A stretch of 64,000 bases of DNA from Saprospiraceae bacterium (GTDB lineage Bacteria > Bacteroidota > Bacteroidia > Chitinophagales > Saprospiraceae). A program made the translations under genes and the position numbers. The notes beneath the pieces were generated by a model that was not told the DNA's origin, ran no database searches, and worked only from the letters and a program-made list of their open reading frames with translations. Shown here in pieces: positions 54,002-63,644 of this stretch. Numbering within the stretch: the stretch's first letter is position 1; every line of letters starts with the position of its first letter. The stretch spans positions 62,001 through 126,000 of the forward strand of contig JADKAE010000002.1 of the NCBI GenBank assembly GCA_016715405.1, written 5' to 3'.

Positions 54002-54800
54002 CTAATCCTCGTAACTATTAAACGGATAATCCGGATCAATTTCCTGAATAACGGCTAAACATAAATCGGCATCCTCTGTGAAGCCCGCGTCATAATAGAG
54101 GAATCCCAACTCGTACCAGGCATCCGCATCGAGGGGGTCTTTTTCAATCAAATCTATAAATGCGTCTTCTGCTTTATCGTAGTTGCCTTGCTCTGCATAT
54201 ACCAAGTCCCAGCACGTAAAGCGCTTCGGTTTGGTTGGGATCAAGTTGGATGGAACGCCGCAAAGCGGTTATGGCATCTTCTCGATAATCTATTCGATTC
54301 TATACTGCGGGGTTTGGTTGGAGTTCCGTTCATTAACGCTCCTTTTGGTTTGTTCCAAAATGTTTTTCCAGGAGGTGGGCTGATCGTATACTTCTTCCAG
54401 GTCTAATTCGCAGGCGTCATTGTAAATATCCACTTCTTCTCTGTTGCAATAAAACATAAAAGGCCAGGGCCAGAGGTCGCCGTCGTTGTCATACTGGAAG
54501 CCATGCCCCGAGTAGAGAAAAACGACTATATCGTTGGGACCGCAGCGGAAATTATCTACGAATGTCTCCACTTCGTCTTTGTCGAATTGCAAATTGACGG
54601 GGCGATAATTCATACCGCCCATATCGGCAACTACCTTAAAAAGCTCAGTCGCATTTTGATAGTCTTTGCTGCATCCCTGGGAGATGTCTGAGTTGATAAC
54701 GTCAATGCAGGTGATCAGGTGAAGCGTACCATTGCCTTGTGCGGCTAGGTCAAAGGAAATCAAAGACAGAAAAAAATAAAAGGAAGATGTGATTTCTCAT
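54002..54800 (-). CDS. Truncated caspase-TPR protein lacking the cysteine segment (frameshifts)
   Basis: About 265 residues. The signal peptide MRNHIFLLFF continues, after one base near 54770, as LSLISFDLAAQGNGTLHLIT. A caspase p20-like start follows (DVINSDISQGCSKDYQNATE, DIVVFLYSGHGFQYDNDGDL), so the catalytic His region is present. After ACELDLEEVYDQPTSW the sequence goes to ILEQTKRSVNERNS and directly to TPRs (YREDAITALRRSIQLDPNQT, AEQGNYDKAEDAFIDLIEKD, WYELGFLYYDAGFTEDADL). The DxCHS-type cysteine region is absent. Breaks lie near 54205 and 54290. It is either a pseudo-enzyme or the product of an internal deletion, and sits directly downstream of an intact caspase-TPR gene. Confidence 0.7.
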
Positions 54801-54853
54801 AATAACTATTTTGGGCTTAGAAAGAATAAATGTAGAAATAAATAGGTTGCCAA

Positions 54854-57248
54854 TTAGTCCTGGCGATCCGGATAATATTGTGCCATGATCCGAATGTACT
54901 TTTTGTGTGCGAATAACTTCCAGATTTTCATCGGCGGTAATTTGATCATAATAATCGACTCCGCTTGTCCGGGCTTTTTCCAATGTCTTTTCCAGATAGC
55001 TGACGGCCTCGTCCGGCTGCCCCTTCAGCGCATAATAGCTACACAGGGCATAATACCCCAGCGGCTCGTCGGGATCTAATTTTACCGCTAAGCGAAAAGC
55101 GCGCAAAGCGTCATCGTAGGCATCCGTACGCATAAACGTCATACCGGATTGATATAGTACGTTGATTTTGTCAATGGTCTCCAACGGAGCCTGCCGCAGC
55201 AGTGCAACTGCTTTGTCCCAATCCTGCTGATAGCTCGTCACCAAACATTCGTAAGCCGGCGTAAATAACTCATCGGTGCGTATGGCGTCGAGGAACATCT
55301 GCTCGGCTTCTTTCATGCGGTTATTTTCAAAATAAAGAAGGCCCAAAAACAGACAGGCGAAGGTATTGCCCGGATCAAGCACAATAGCCTTTTGGTACAT
55401 AATTTCTGCCGAATCGGACTGTTCTTGCCTATAGTATAAATTGCCCAAGTTCATAGCTGGCCTCCGCATAACTGTCGTCGAGTTGCAGCGCTTTTTGATA
55501 AAAGGGCTTGGCCTCCGGCTGCCTGTCTTCGAGCGCACTCAACAGTAGCCCCATGAAATAATAATTGGACTTTTCTGCGGGATTGAGTTCGATGGCCTTT
55601 CCGCCGAATCGGCTCTGCTCCAGGCTTAAAAACAGGTTGCCCAGATTGGTATAGGCCGAAGCTAAATCGGGTTTCAATCGAATGGCTTGCTGGTAGTACT
55701 GCCTGGCAAGATCCAGGCTGTCAAGTTGTTTCGAATACCCTGATGCCGAGGTTATTGTAGGGTATGGCCCAGGTGGGGGAAAGCGATATGGCCCGCCGGA
55801 GTTGTTCAAGTCCTTGCTCGGGTTGGCCCAATTCCAGCAGCAGGAATCCCAATTCGTTGTAGATATAAGCTGCCCGGTCTTCATATTCCAGGGCTTGTTG
55901 TTGTTTTTCCAGCGCGAGTTGGCACAGCGAGTCGCTGCCGTCGAGTTGTTCGGCTTCCAGGCGGAGTACTAGTCCTTCGAAGTAATACTGTTTGGCCAGG
56001 GTTTGCCGGTAGCGGGCATCGTTGGGGCTCAGTATTTTGGCGGCTCTGCTGAGGTACGCCGGAAAACGGCTGTACTTTTTGTCAAACCGGTCCCGCTGCG
56101 CCAATTCCTGCGGGTCGGTATTGAGGTAGGCGTTTATCGCTTGTTGTACGGAGTCGAGCAGCACCACCGTCAGTCGTTCGTCGATGATACTGCGCAAGAG
56201 TCTGAACGTTGTGTCGGCATACAGCGCGTCGTAGTAATCGACGGCAGCGCTACCGGGAGGACTGAGCAGGTTGCCCTTTTGGATAGCCCGGTTAAATTGC
56301 AGATAATAGGTATACCCTTCTTCGGTAGCCAATTTTTCGAGTACGTCTTTTTCGAAATCTTTTCTATATCTGTTTTTTCGGCGGCTTTTAATTCGTTAAC
56401 AGTGGCTTCGTCTACCGCAAAGAGCGCTTCCTGCTTTTTGCCGCCGAATACATCGGGGTGTTGTGTTTTGTCTGTTGCGAGCCTAACGCGGTCTTGCAGA
56501 AAATCTTCCAATTCGTAGAGGTCTACCTGTTGGTCGCGGTTTTCATCGGCCCGGCCTTTCAATCCGTTGATGAGATAAAAGGAGAACACGCCCCTGCCTC
56601 CATCCCATTGGGGGCCTTCCTGCGAAAGTTCATACGGTTGGCAAGAGAGGATTTTAATCTCGCTCGAAAAACGCTTCATGAGTTCGGCGGTGGTGGCTTC
56701 CCTGCCGCCGATTTTTTCGCCGGCGAGGGCGCCCGAATGGCAGGCGTCGGTAATGACGATGACTTTAATGTTTTGATCCGCCAGTTTGCCGATGATATCG
56801 TGGTTGAGGTAGTGCAGGTCGATGGCGTTGAGGCGGTAGTTGTTTTTGGGTGTGTCGTAGGCCAGTAGGTAGCCTTTTTCTTCCTCTTCTTTGGTTTCCA
56901 CGTCGCCGTGGCCGGCAAAATAGAAAATGGCCTGGTCTCCTTTTTAGAATTTTGCAGCAGCCATTGCAGCGCCGATTGTATGGAGGCCATGGTAGCCTGC
57001 TCATCAGCCAGCAATTTCAACTGCTGGTCACCGAGCCCACCTCCCGATTTGGATTTCAAAAAATCGACAAAAAGTGCTGCATCGCGATCCGCATAGCGAA
57101 GGTCTTTGATGCCCTCGTCCTGGTAATTGGAAATGCCAACGACTACCGCCCGGGTTGTTCCTTTCTTTTTCAGCGATCGCATGCCCTGGGCCGAGGCTGC
57201 TACGCCAAAAAGTAAACAACCCAAGATGAGCAAAGCGATGCGATTCAT
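54854..57248 (-). CDS. Secreted caspase-TPR protein (several frameshifts)
   Basis: About 795 residues. After the signal peptide (MNRIALLILGCLLFGVAASA) comes a C14 caspase domain: TRAVVVGISNYQDEGIKDLR, YADRDAALFVDFLKS, then in the next frame AIFYFAGHGDVETKEEEEKG (His) and NIKVIVITDACHSGALAGEK (Cys), EATTAELMKRFSSEIKILSC and GRGVFSFYLINGLKGRADEN. A helical linker leads to a long TPR array (YIYNELGFLLLELGQPEQGL, AYTNLGNLFLSLEQ, ASYELGQ...NLGNLYYRQE, CLFLGLLYFENNRMKEAEQM, GYYALCSYYALKGQPDEAVS) and a C-terminus RTQKKYIRIMAQYYPDRQD. Breaks are near 54893, 55445, 55740, 56345 and 56945. Active-site residues are intact; a surface or periplasmic protease controlled by TPR contacts is inferred. Confidence 0.85.
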
Positions 57249-57385
57249 ATTTGATTAAGAGGGCACGGCGGTTTGTTTTTCATAGAAAACTATCTGAGCA
57301 TTTCCCAAAGCCAGGACACGGAGATCGTGTACACCACAAATATAACGCATTAATTCCGCTATGCGTTTCCCTATGCTGCGAATAA

Positions 57386-58279
57386 CTAATCCTGCAGCAC
57401 CTTGCCTTTATCGACCCCTGTCCAGACCGGTTTTTCTTCCAGGAAGCGGCTGCCGCTAATATCGAGATTGGAGCTGATGACACATTGGTCAAAACGGGGG
57501 TACTATAAAACCGACAATTCTTAAAAATTGCTGTATTGAATTTTGTTTGCAAAATTCGCACCGGCCTTTAAACCAGGCATCGTCAAAAACGGCTTGTCCC
57601 TGCAGATCGGCATAATTAAAAAAGGTATGGCCGTTAAATTGAACGGTAGCGAAATCAACAGATTTGTAAGACTTTGCCGAGCTGAACTGTGCGTCCAGTG
57701 CAAATGCCGCGCCTTGAAAATTTACCCGTTCAAAAAATTCGGTGCGCAGAAAGTCCGCTTTTTTGCGGAAAAAGATATTTTGGAACCTGGCTTCTCCTTT
57801 AAACTGACTCTTAGAAAAAATAGCATTGTCCTTAAAATCGCCTTCTTCGAAAATCGCTTTTTTGAGAAAAAAACAATTGGTAAAACAAACCAGATCATTT
57901 ACAGTACAAGCCCTTAAATTCACCTCTTCTTCAAAAGTACACTCGATAAAGGTGATATTTTTGGCAAAAAAAGTAGCCGTATTTTCCGTACCGGTGGGAT
58001 CGCTGCGATAACCGGTTACTTTGCCTTTAAACTGGCATTTGACAAAGGTAACAGCTCCGCTCACTACTGCACGGCGAGCGCCGGGAGTAGCCGTGTAAGT
58101 TGGGGCAATGGCTGTAAAATCAAGATCTTCTTTTATTTCTCTGTGCTCGATGTATACATCTTTGCCTTTGGAAAGGCGATCACGGATATCGTCGCCAATG
58201 TTGTTTGAGGCCGGGTCAGACGACATGGGTACTTGACAGTTTTGAAACAAAAAAGAAAACACAGCAAAGTAGTTTTCAT
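57386..58279 (-). CDS. Pentapeptide-repeat-type lipoprotein (frameshifts)
   Basis: About 297 residues. A lipoprotein-like start MKTTLLCFLF joins, after a base near 58245, LFQNCQVPMSSDPASNN. From about residue 70 there are repeated five-residue units with Phe at the centre: VTFVKCQFKGKV, ITFIECTFEEEVNL, VCFTNCFFLKKAIFEEGDFK, AIFSKSQFKGEARF, KADFLRTEFFERVNFQGAAF, HTFFNYADLQGQAVFDDAWF. This is the quadrilateral beta-helix pattern of pentapeptide proteins (PF13576-like). Breaks near 57550 and 57490 shift the end, which reads FDQCVISSNLDISGSRFLEE and closes with GKVLQD. It probably lies on the inner face of the outer membrane or the surface; the partner is unknown. Confidence 0.7.
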
Positions 58280-58363
58280 ATATACTTAGATTAATACATT
58301 AAAAATGAGGGGGTCTATAAGCTACTTCAAATGTAGCGTAGCTTATAAACCCGGCTGCCAATG

Positions 58364-60000
58364 TTAATTTTTGGTATATCGTGCGCGCATTTCCGCCAGC
58401 TTTTTATCCCAGCGGCCGTCTTTTTTCGATGCGCGGATAACAGCGGCGACTTCCTCCGAACGATATGCATTGGGATGTTTGCTTGTCAGTGTATGGTGAT
58501 CGTTGCGCTTAAGGTCGGTCGCATTGGGCGTCAATTTATTTTTAAACTCCGCCTTTTTTCCCGACTGGCTTCGCTCCTCCACCTCATTACCATCGCCGGC
58601 AAAACCTTCTCCGTTCACAAAATAAACGGGATCGAAATAGGGATAAAAATAATTATTCGTTTCGTCAGTTTCGGAAAAAGAATCAAATGGATCAACATAA
58701 ATAACCAGGTAATAATACCCCGTTATGATAGGCATGGTATAGTAGAATGCGAATTCAGAAAGGCCGTGTTCGTATGCGAAATCTGAGCCCGAAGGTATGT
58801 TTACATTATAGGTGCAATTGTTATAATTGGCACAATATTCCGTGCCGTAAGCCACGTCGGTATTTATCTCGCAATTGAACAGCACGCCGTAGTCGTTGGC
58901 ATCATAAGCATTAAACGCCAAACAGTAGACAGACCAGCGTTTGGATGCCTGTGCAGTTTGATTGCCGATATTATACACATTGAAATTAGATACGCGTTGG
59001 GGATATCCCTGGTAATAGCCGTATGCGTAATCATCAAACACCCAGGCCGCTAGATCTACCCCGGTAACGGTAGGATCAGGATCATCAGGAGGCGTGATAT
59101 TACCCCCTTCATTAACAGCCATAAACAAAGGTTTTTCTCCATTGCCATCGCGGCAAAACTCGTTGAGAAAGAAGTCGTAATCGATCCAGATGTATCCCTG
59201 CGACCCCCAGTTGGAGCCCCATGAATTAATTACTTTAAAAGCATTTTTGCTGTCGTTGTAGCCGGCTATCACCATGGCGTGATAGGCATGCTGGCCCACG
59301 TTCTGGAAACTGGTATTAGAGCTCAATACGGCATCGCTGTTCAGGTCATAAAATTATCCGCCAGGCGGGCGCCGAAAATAATGGGGATATTGTCGGCAAG
59401 CAAGGTCTTGATATCGGCAGCCGTTTCAGCCTGTACTTTTCGCCAGTATTTGATACGATGCTGGGAGGCCTCATTCGTCCAATCAGACTGCCCGGAGGAC
59501 AATCCGCAATCGCCCAGATTGGTATATGGCACAGTTTGCATGGTAGCTATCCCGCGATTTTGCAGGATGTCGAGGGCTGTAACAAAATTGGTGCCGTTAC
59601 ACTCCATGCCCTTTTCCTGGTCGGGAATGGCAATAAACAAATCTTTGGGACTAAACTGGTACGTCGCAGAACTCAATTGCGCAGTAGAATATCCCTTGTC
59701 CATACCATTTATAGCCGTTTTGTGGTTATATCCGACCGCCCAGGCTACACAGGTACCGTATTGGCCCTGGTCGCCAATTGGCGGAAATTTGGGTACCAGG
59801 TCCACATTGGCAGGCAGCGCCCCCCCTCCGCCAAAGTAGGTTACGTTCGTAGGTATCTGTGTCATGTTTTCATCGCCGTACCATCCGAGGTTGTTGGGTT
59901 CACCTGTGGGATCTATCGGATCGTCAACAGGTTCGTCGCAAGTAGTAAAGAGCAAAACCGCACAGAAAGCGGCAATTGGGTATAACATTTGCTTGAACAT
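58364..60000 (-). CDS. C1 (papain-like) peptidase lipoprotein (one frameshift)
   Basis: About 545 residues. The lipoprotein signal MFKQMLYPIAAFCAVLLFTT ends at Cys. The catalytic Cys is in GDQGQYGTCVAWAVGYNHKT with the oxyanion Gln upstream. After a lost base near 59352 (DNF-YDLNSDAVL) come QNVGQHAYHAMVIAGYNDSK with the catalytic His and AFKVINSWGSNWGSQGYIWI with the Asn. The remaining 250 residues form a beta-rich domain (ASKRWSVYCLAFNAYDANDY, EFAFYYTMPIITGYYYLVIY) resembling CARDB-type modules. The catalytic triad is complete. This is another secreted protease in the caspase neighbourhood, though convergence of function is only inferred. Confidence 0.88.
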
Positions 60001-60181
60001 GATACTAATGAGGTTTTAGGTTTATTAATAAATTCAAGATACGGAGGAAAGTATAAGCGGATAATTGCAGAAGAATATAATCTGGCAGAGTATTTCTTTT
60101 CAAAGGCCAATTTAAGGCTACTTTTGCATTTACAGTAGATTTTTCTCGCAAAATCCAAAATCCGACACCCGCAATCCTTCG

Positions 60182-60189
60182 TATCTTTG
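60182..60189 (+). promoter_or_regulatory. -7 promoter element of the NAD synthetase gene
   Basis: TATCTTTG matches TAnnTTTG exactly and lies 19 bases ahead of the ATG, so the leader would be very short. No -33 TTTG is seen. Confidence 0.5.
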
Positions 60190-60208
60190 CAGCCACAACC
60201 ATACACCC

Positions 60209-61846
60209 ATGCGAATAGCCGTAGCGCAACTCAATAGCCATATCGGCAACTTTGAAGGAAATGTACAGCGCATCCTCGAAGCCGTAGCCGAGGCCAGGGC
60301 CCAAGGCGCCGAATTGATCGTCTTCCCCGAACTCTCCGTCTGCGGTTACCCGCCGCGCGATTTCCTTGAATTCGACGACTTTATCCGCCAGGTCAACGAC
60401 GCGCTTGCCCAACTGGCGGCGGTTACCCAGGGTTTTGCCATATTGGTAGGCGCCCCCACCCGCAATCCGCTGCCCGAAGGCAAAGACCTCTTCAACTCGG
60501 CGTATTTTCTGGCCGACGGACAGGTGCGGCACATTCGCCACAAAGCCCTGCTGCCTACTTACGACATCTTCGACGAATACCGCTATTTCGAACCTTCCCA
60601 CCATTTTGAGATTATCGAATTCCGCGGCAAACGCCTGGCGGTCACGATCTGCGAAGACCTATGGAACGTGGGCAACGAAAACCCGCTGTACACGGTCTGC
60701 CCCATGGATGAGATGATGGCCCAGCAGCCCGACCTGATGGTCAACCTGTCGGCGTCGCCGTTTTCTTACGACCACGCCGAAGACCGCATGCACGTGCTGC
60801 GCACCAACGTGCTGCGCTACAACCTGCCCCTGTTTTACTGCAACCAGGTGGGCGCCCAAACGGAGGTTATCTTCGACGGCGGCTCGGTAATTATGAGCCC
60901 CAATGGCAGGGTGTACGACGAGATGCCCTATTTCGAGGAGTGCATCCGCACCTACGAACTCGACGAGGTGCTGGCCGGCGCCCGCGACAACGAACAGCCC
61001 CGCCACAAGATGGCGCTGATCCACGACGCCCTGCTGCTCGGCTTGCGCGATTATTTTGGCAAACTAAACCTCAAAAAGGCGATCGTGGGCCTCTCAGGCG
61101 GCATCGACTCGGCGGTGGTGACCGTACTTGCCGCCCGAGCCCTCGGCCCCGACAATGTGCGGGTGCTGCTGATGCCCTCGCAGTATTCTTCCGAACATTC
61201 AATAGCCGACGCCCGCGCCCTGGCTGAAAATCTGGGCCTGCAATACGATATCCTGCCGCTGCAATCGGTGTACGAGTCGTACCTCAACCTGCTGGAGCCC
61301 CATTTTGAGGGACTGCCTTTTAATATTACCGAAGAAAATATCCAGGCCCGCATCAGGGGTATGCTGCTGATGGCTTTTTCTAATAAATTCGGACATATTC
61401 TGCTCAATACCTCCAACAAAAGCGAGATGGCAGTGGGTTACGGCACCCTCTACGGCGATATGTGCGGCGGATTGTCGGTGATCGGCGATGTGTACAAAAC
61501 CGAGATTTACGAATTGGCAGAATACATCAACAAAGACGCCGAGGTGATCCCGGTAAATACGATAACCAAGCCGCCTTCGGCAGAGTTGCGCCCCGGGCAA
61601 AAGGACAGCGACAGCCTGCCCCCCTACGACCAACTCGATCAAGTGCTCTTCCAATATATCGAACAGCGGCAAGGCCCCCGCGAACTCATCGCCATGGGCT
61701 TCGACGAAACGCTGGTGCGCCGCACCCTGCGCCTGGTGAATATCAACGAATTCAAACGCCATCAAACCGCCCCGGTATTGCGCGTATCCGACAAGGCCTT
61801 CGGCGTAGGCCGCCGTATGCCCATCGTTGTCAAATACCTGTCGTAA
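60209..61846 (+). CDS. nadE: Glutamine-dependent NAD(+) synthetase
   Basis: A 545-residue intact two-domain enzyme converting deamido-NAD to NAD with glutamine. The N-terminal nitrilase-like glutaminase has the Glu-Lys-Cys triad in LIVFPELSVCGYPPRDFLEF, RHKALLPTYDIFDEYRYFEP and LAVTICEDLWNVGNENPLYT. The C-terminal synthetase has the PP-loop AIVGLSGGIDSAVVTVLAAR, LLNTSNKSEMAVGYGTLYGD and MCGGLSVIGDVYKTEIYELA, ending KPPSAELRPGQKDSDSLPPY and RMPIVVKYLS. The frame is intact, and a -7 promoter element lies just upstream. Confidence 0.95.
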   Translation: MRIAVAQLNSHIGNFEGNVQRILEAVAEARAQGAELIVFPELSVCGYPPRDFLEFDDFIRQVNDALAQLAAVTQGFAILVGAPTRNPLPEGKDLFNSAYFLADGQVRHIRHKALLPTYDIFDEYRYFEPSHHFEIIEFRGKRLAVTICEDLWNVGNENPLYTVCPMDEMMAQQPDLMVNLSASPFSYDHAEDRMHVLRTNVLRYNLPLFYCNQVGAQTEVIFDGGSVIMSPNGRVYDEMPYFEECIRTYELDEVLAGARDNEQPRHKMALIHDALLLGLRDYFGKLNLKKAIVGLSGGIDSAVVTVLAARALGPDNVRVLLMPSQYSSEHSIADARALAENLGLQYDILPLQSVYESYLNLLEPHFEGLPFNITEENIQARIRGMLLMAFSNKFGHILLNTSNKSEMAVGYGTLYGDMCGGLSVIGDVYKTEIYELAEYINKDAEVIPVNTITKPPSAELRPGQKDSDSLPPYDQLDQVLFQYIEQRQGPRELIAMGFDETLVRRTLRLVNINEFKRHQTAPVLRVSDKAFGVGRRMPIVVKYLS

Positions 61847-61850
61847 GAGC

Positions 61851-61886
61851 TCACTCTCCCCCTCTCCCACTCTCCCCCTCTCTCTT
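61851..61886. repeat. CTCTCCCCCTCTCCCAC array (family D, one arm)
   Basis: Pyrimidine-rich tandem units between converging genes, without a clear opposite arm. Confidence 0.65.
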
Positions 61887-61964
61887 TTGATCGGGCGGGT
61901 GAGCGTTACCGCCCACCCTATCCCTATCAAAATACTGCTTACATCCTCACAAAAGACAATAATA

Positions 61965-62926
61965 TCAGTGTGTTGCCATAGTGGCGTCGATCTTATTGTC
62001 TAACGCGGGGACGGTTTGCAGATAAGCCCAGATAGCATCAATCTCCTGGTTGTCGAGCAGACCGAAGCGGGGCATGGCGTTGTTCAGGATGCGCTGATCG
62101 GGGCGGGCGCCGGTACGGACGGCCGTGGCAAACTGCTCTTTCGTCCACGATCCTATGCCGTTTGTTTTGTGCATGGTGATATTGGCCGAAACAACCGGGT
62201 TGAAATCCATGTCGTGCATAGGGTTGCCGCCGCCGAAATACCCCGGTGATTTCTCGGGCACAAAATGATCGTTGGTCTCAAAGCTGGCCGAATGGCAATT
62301 AAAACAATCATACACCGCCGTAGCTAAGTAGCGGCCATAAGCAATTTGGTCGGTAGCCGGAGGCGCCGTTTTGGGTTTTCCGTCGTAAGTAAAGGGCTTG
62401 AAAAGGCCGAGTTTGACCAGGGCTTTGGCCAGGAAAGAATACCGGGGTTCGGGGTGCGAAGCTTCAGAAGCTTGTACAAGGGGCGAATCGGAGCGCAAAT
62501 AAGCGATAATGCAGGCCACGTCTTCATCCGACATTGTGGGGGACGACATATACGGCCCAGCCCATTCTCCATTGTGGCGAATGCCGGTGCGGAATAAGTA
62601 GGCCAGCTCGCCGTCTTCGTAGCTGCCTATGCCCTTTTCAGGGTGGTTGGTGATGTTGCGCGACCAGTACTCGCCAAAGGGATCTGTGGCCCGCGAAAAC
62701 AACCTGCCGCTCAGCTTGCCGTCGTCGCCCAGGTGGCAGCCCACACAAAGGGTTTCCACTACTTTTTACCCTTGGCCACTGATAAGGAATCGCGGGTTAC
62801 GGTAATGGATAATGACTTAGGTTCATACTTTTTGAAGGACGCCAGTTGTACCCAAGCGGCAAAGGCCGCAATCAAAAGCACGATAACGCCCAAAATAATA
62901 CCCAGGATTTTTAATGCCTTTTTCAT
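61965..62926 (-). CDS. Membrane-anchored dihaem cytochrome c (one frameshift)
   Basis: About 320 residues. The N-terminal anchor MKKALKILGIILGVIVLLIA is followed by LASFKKYEPKSLSITVTRDS. A base lost near 62768 joins it to VVETLCVGCHLGDDGKLSGR with the first haem site CVGCH. The second, AVYDCFNCHSASFETND, lies near residue 215. Methionine ligand candidates are in YMSSPTMSDEDVACIIAYLR and ILNNAMPRFGLLDNQEIDAI. Two cytochrome c domains in tandem are typical of electron carriers next to dehydrogenases, but the partner is not clear here. Confidence 0.88.
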
Positions 62927-63055
62927 AGTCAGTTTAGGTTTTGATGATGTAAAACAGTGGTATTGACTATGCAAAAGTGCAGGTAAACCCGGGGCGGGCG
63001 TTATCAAAAATGGCGCAAGGGTTTGTAGAAATGTCGCAAAGGGGCAATTTGGCCC

Positions 63056-63607
63056 CTATTTCAGAGGTGCGGGTGCATCTTTGAATTGCTTGTATTTGCC
63101 CAACAAATGCCCTATGAATACGGTGATTGGAAATATTACTTTCTTCACAAATGAAGGTATTTCAGGCATGTCGTATTCGCTTGCGTATTTAGTAAGCAGG
63201 TAAGCCCCGTCAAATGCTTCCGGTTGTCCTTTCCCCGATTTGTTTTGCGCGGCATAAACCGCCGAAAGGAAAAAAACGATCGTGTTGGCAGGGTGTATCC
63301 AGCCTTTGCAGTGCAGGTTATCCGGTCCTTCGGCCCAGAATTTGTGGGGGGTGCCCCTTTTGAACAAAACCGTTTCTCCGGCAGTGGCCAATACGGGCTC
63401 CTGTCCCAATATCTGATACCACATCTTCCCGGACACCACAGTCAGTTCTTCTTCCTGCTTCAGGTGGGTGTGCATGACGGGCCCCGCACCGGGTTTGCAA
63501 AACGATTCCACAATAACTTTGTCGCCGCCTGGCGCCGGCTCAACGGATTGGAAAATTATTTTTTCTCCGATGCTGTTTTCAATCGTGTGTGGATAGGTGT
63601 ACTCCAT
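63056..63607 (-). CDS. Cupin-domain protein
   Basis: 183 residues. The first cupin motif is GAGPVMHTHLKQEEELTVVS with two His and Glu metal ligands, and the second is VLFKRGTPHKFWAEGPDNLH with the late His. A C-terminal helical part (EIPSFVKKVIFPITVFIGHL) may associate with the membrane. No enzymatic residues beyond metal ligands are visible. It lies upstream of, and in the same direction as, the dihaem cytochrome, and downstream of a short-chain dehydrogenase. Confidence 0.82.
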   Translation of the reverse strand: MEYTYPHTIENSIGEKIIFQSVEPAPGGDKVIVESFCKPGAGPVMHTHLKQEEELTVVSGKMWYQILGQEPVLATAGETVLFKRGTPHKFWAEGPDNLHCKGWIHPANTIVFFLSAVYAAQNKSGKGQPEAFDGAYLLTKYASEYDMPEIPSFVKKVIFPITVFIGHLLGKYKQFKDAPAPLK

Positions 63608-63644
63608 TTATTAGATGTTTTTTTTCAAAAATATTATTAACTAT

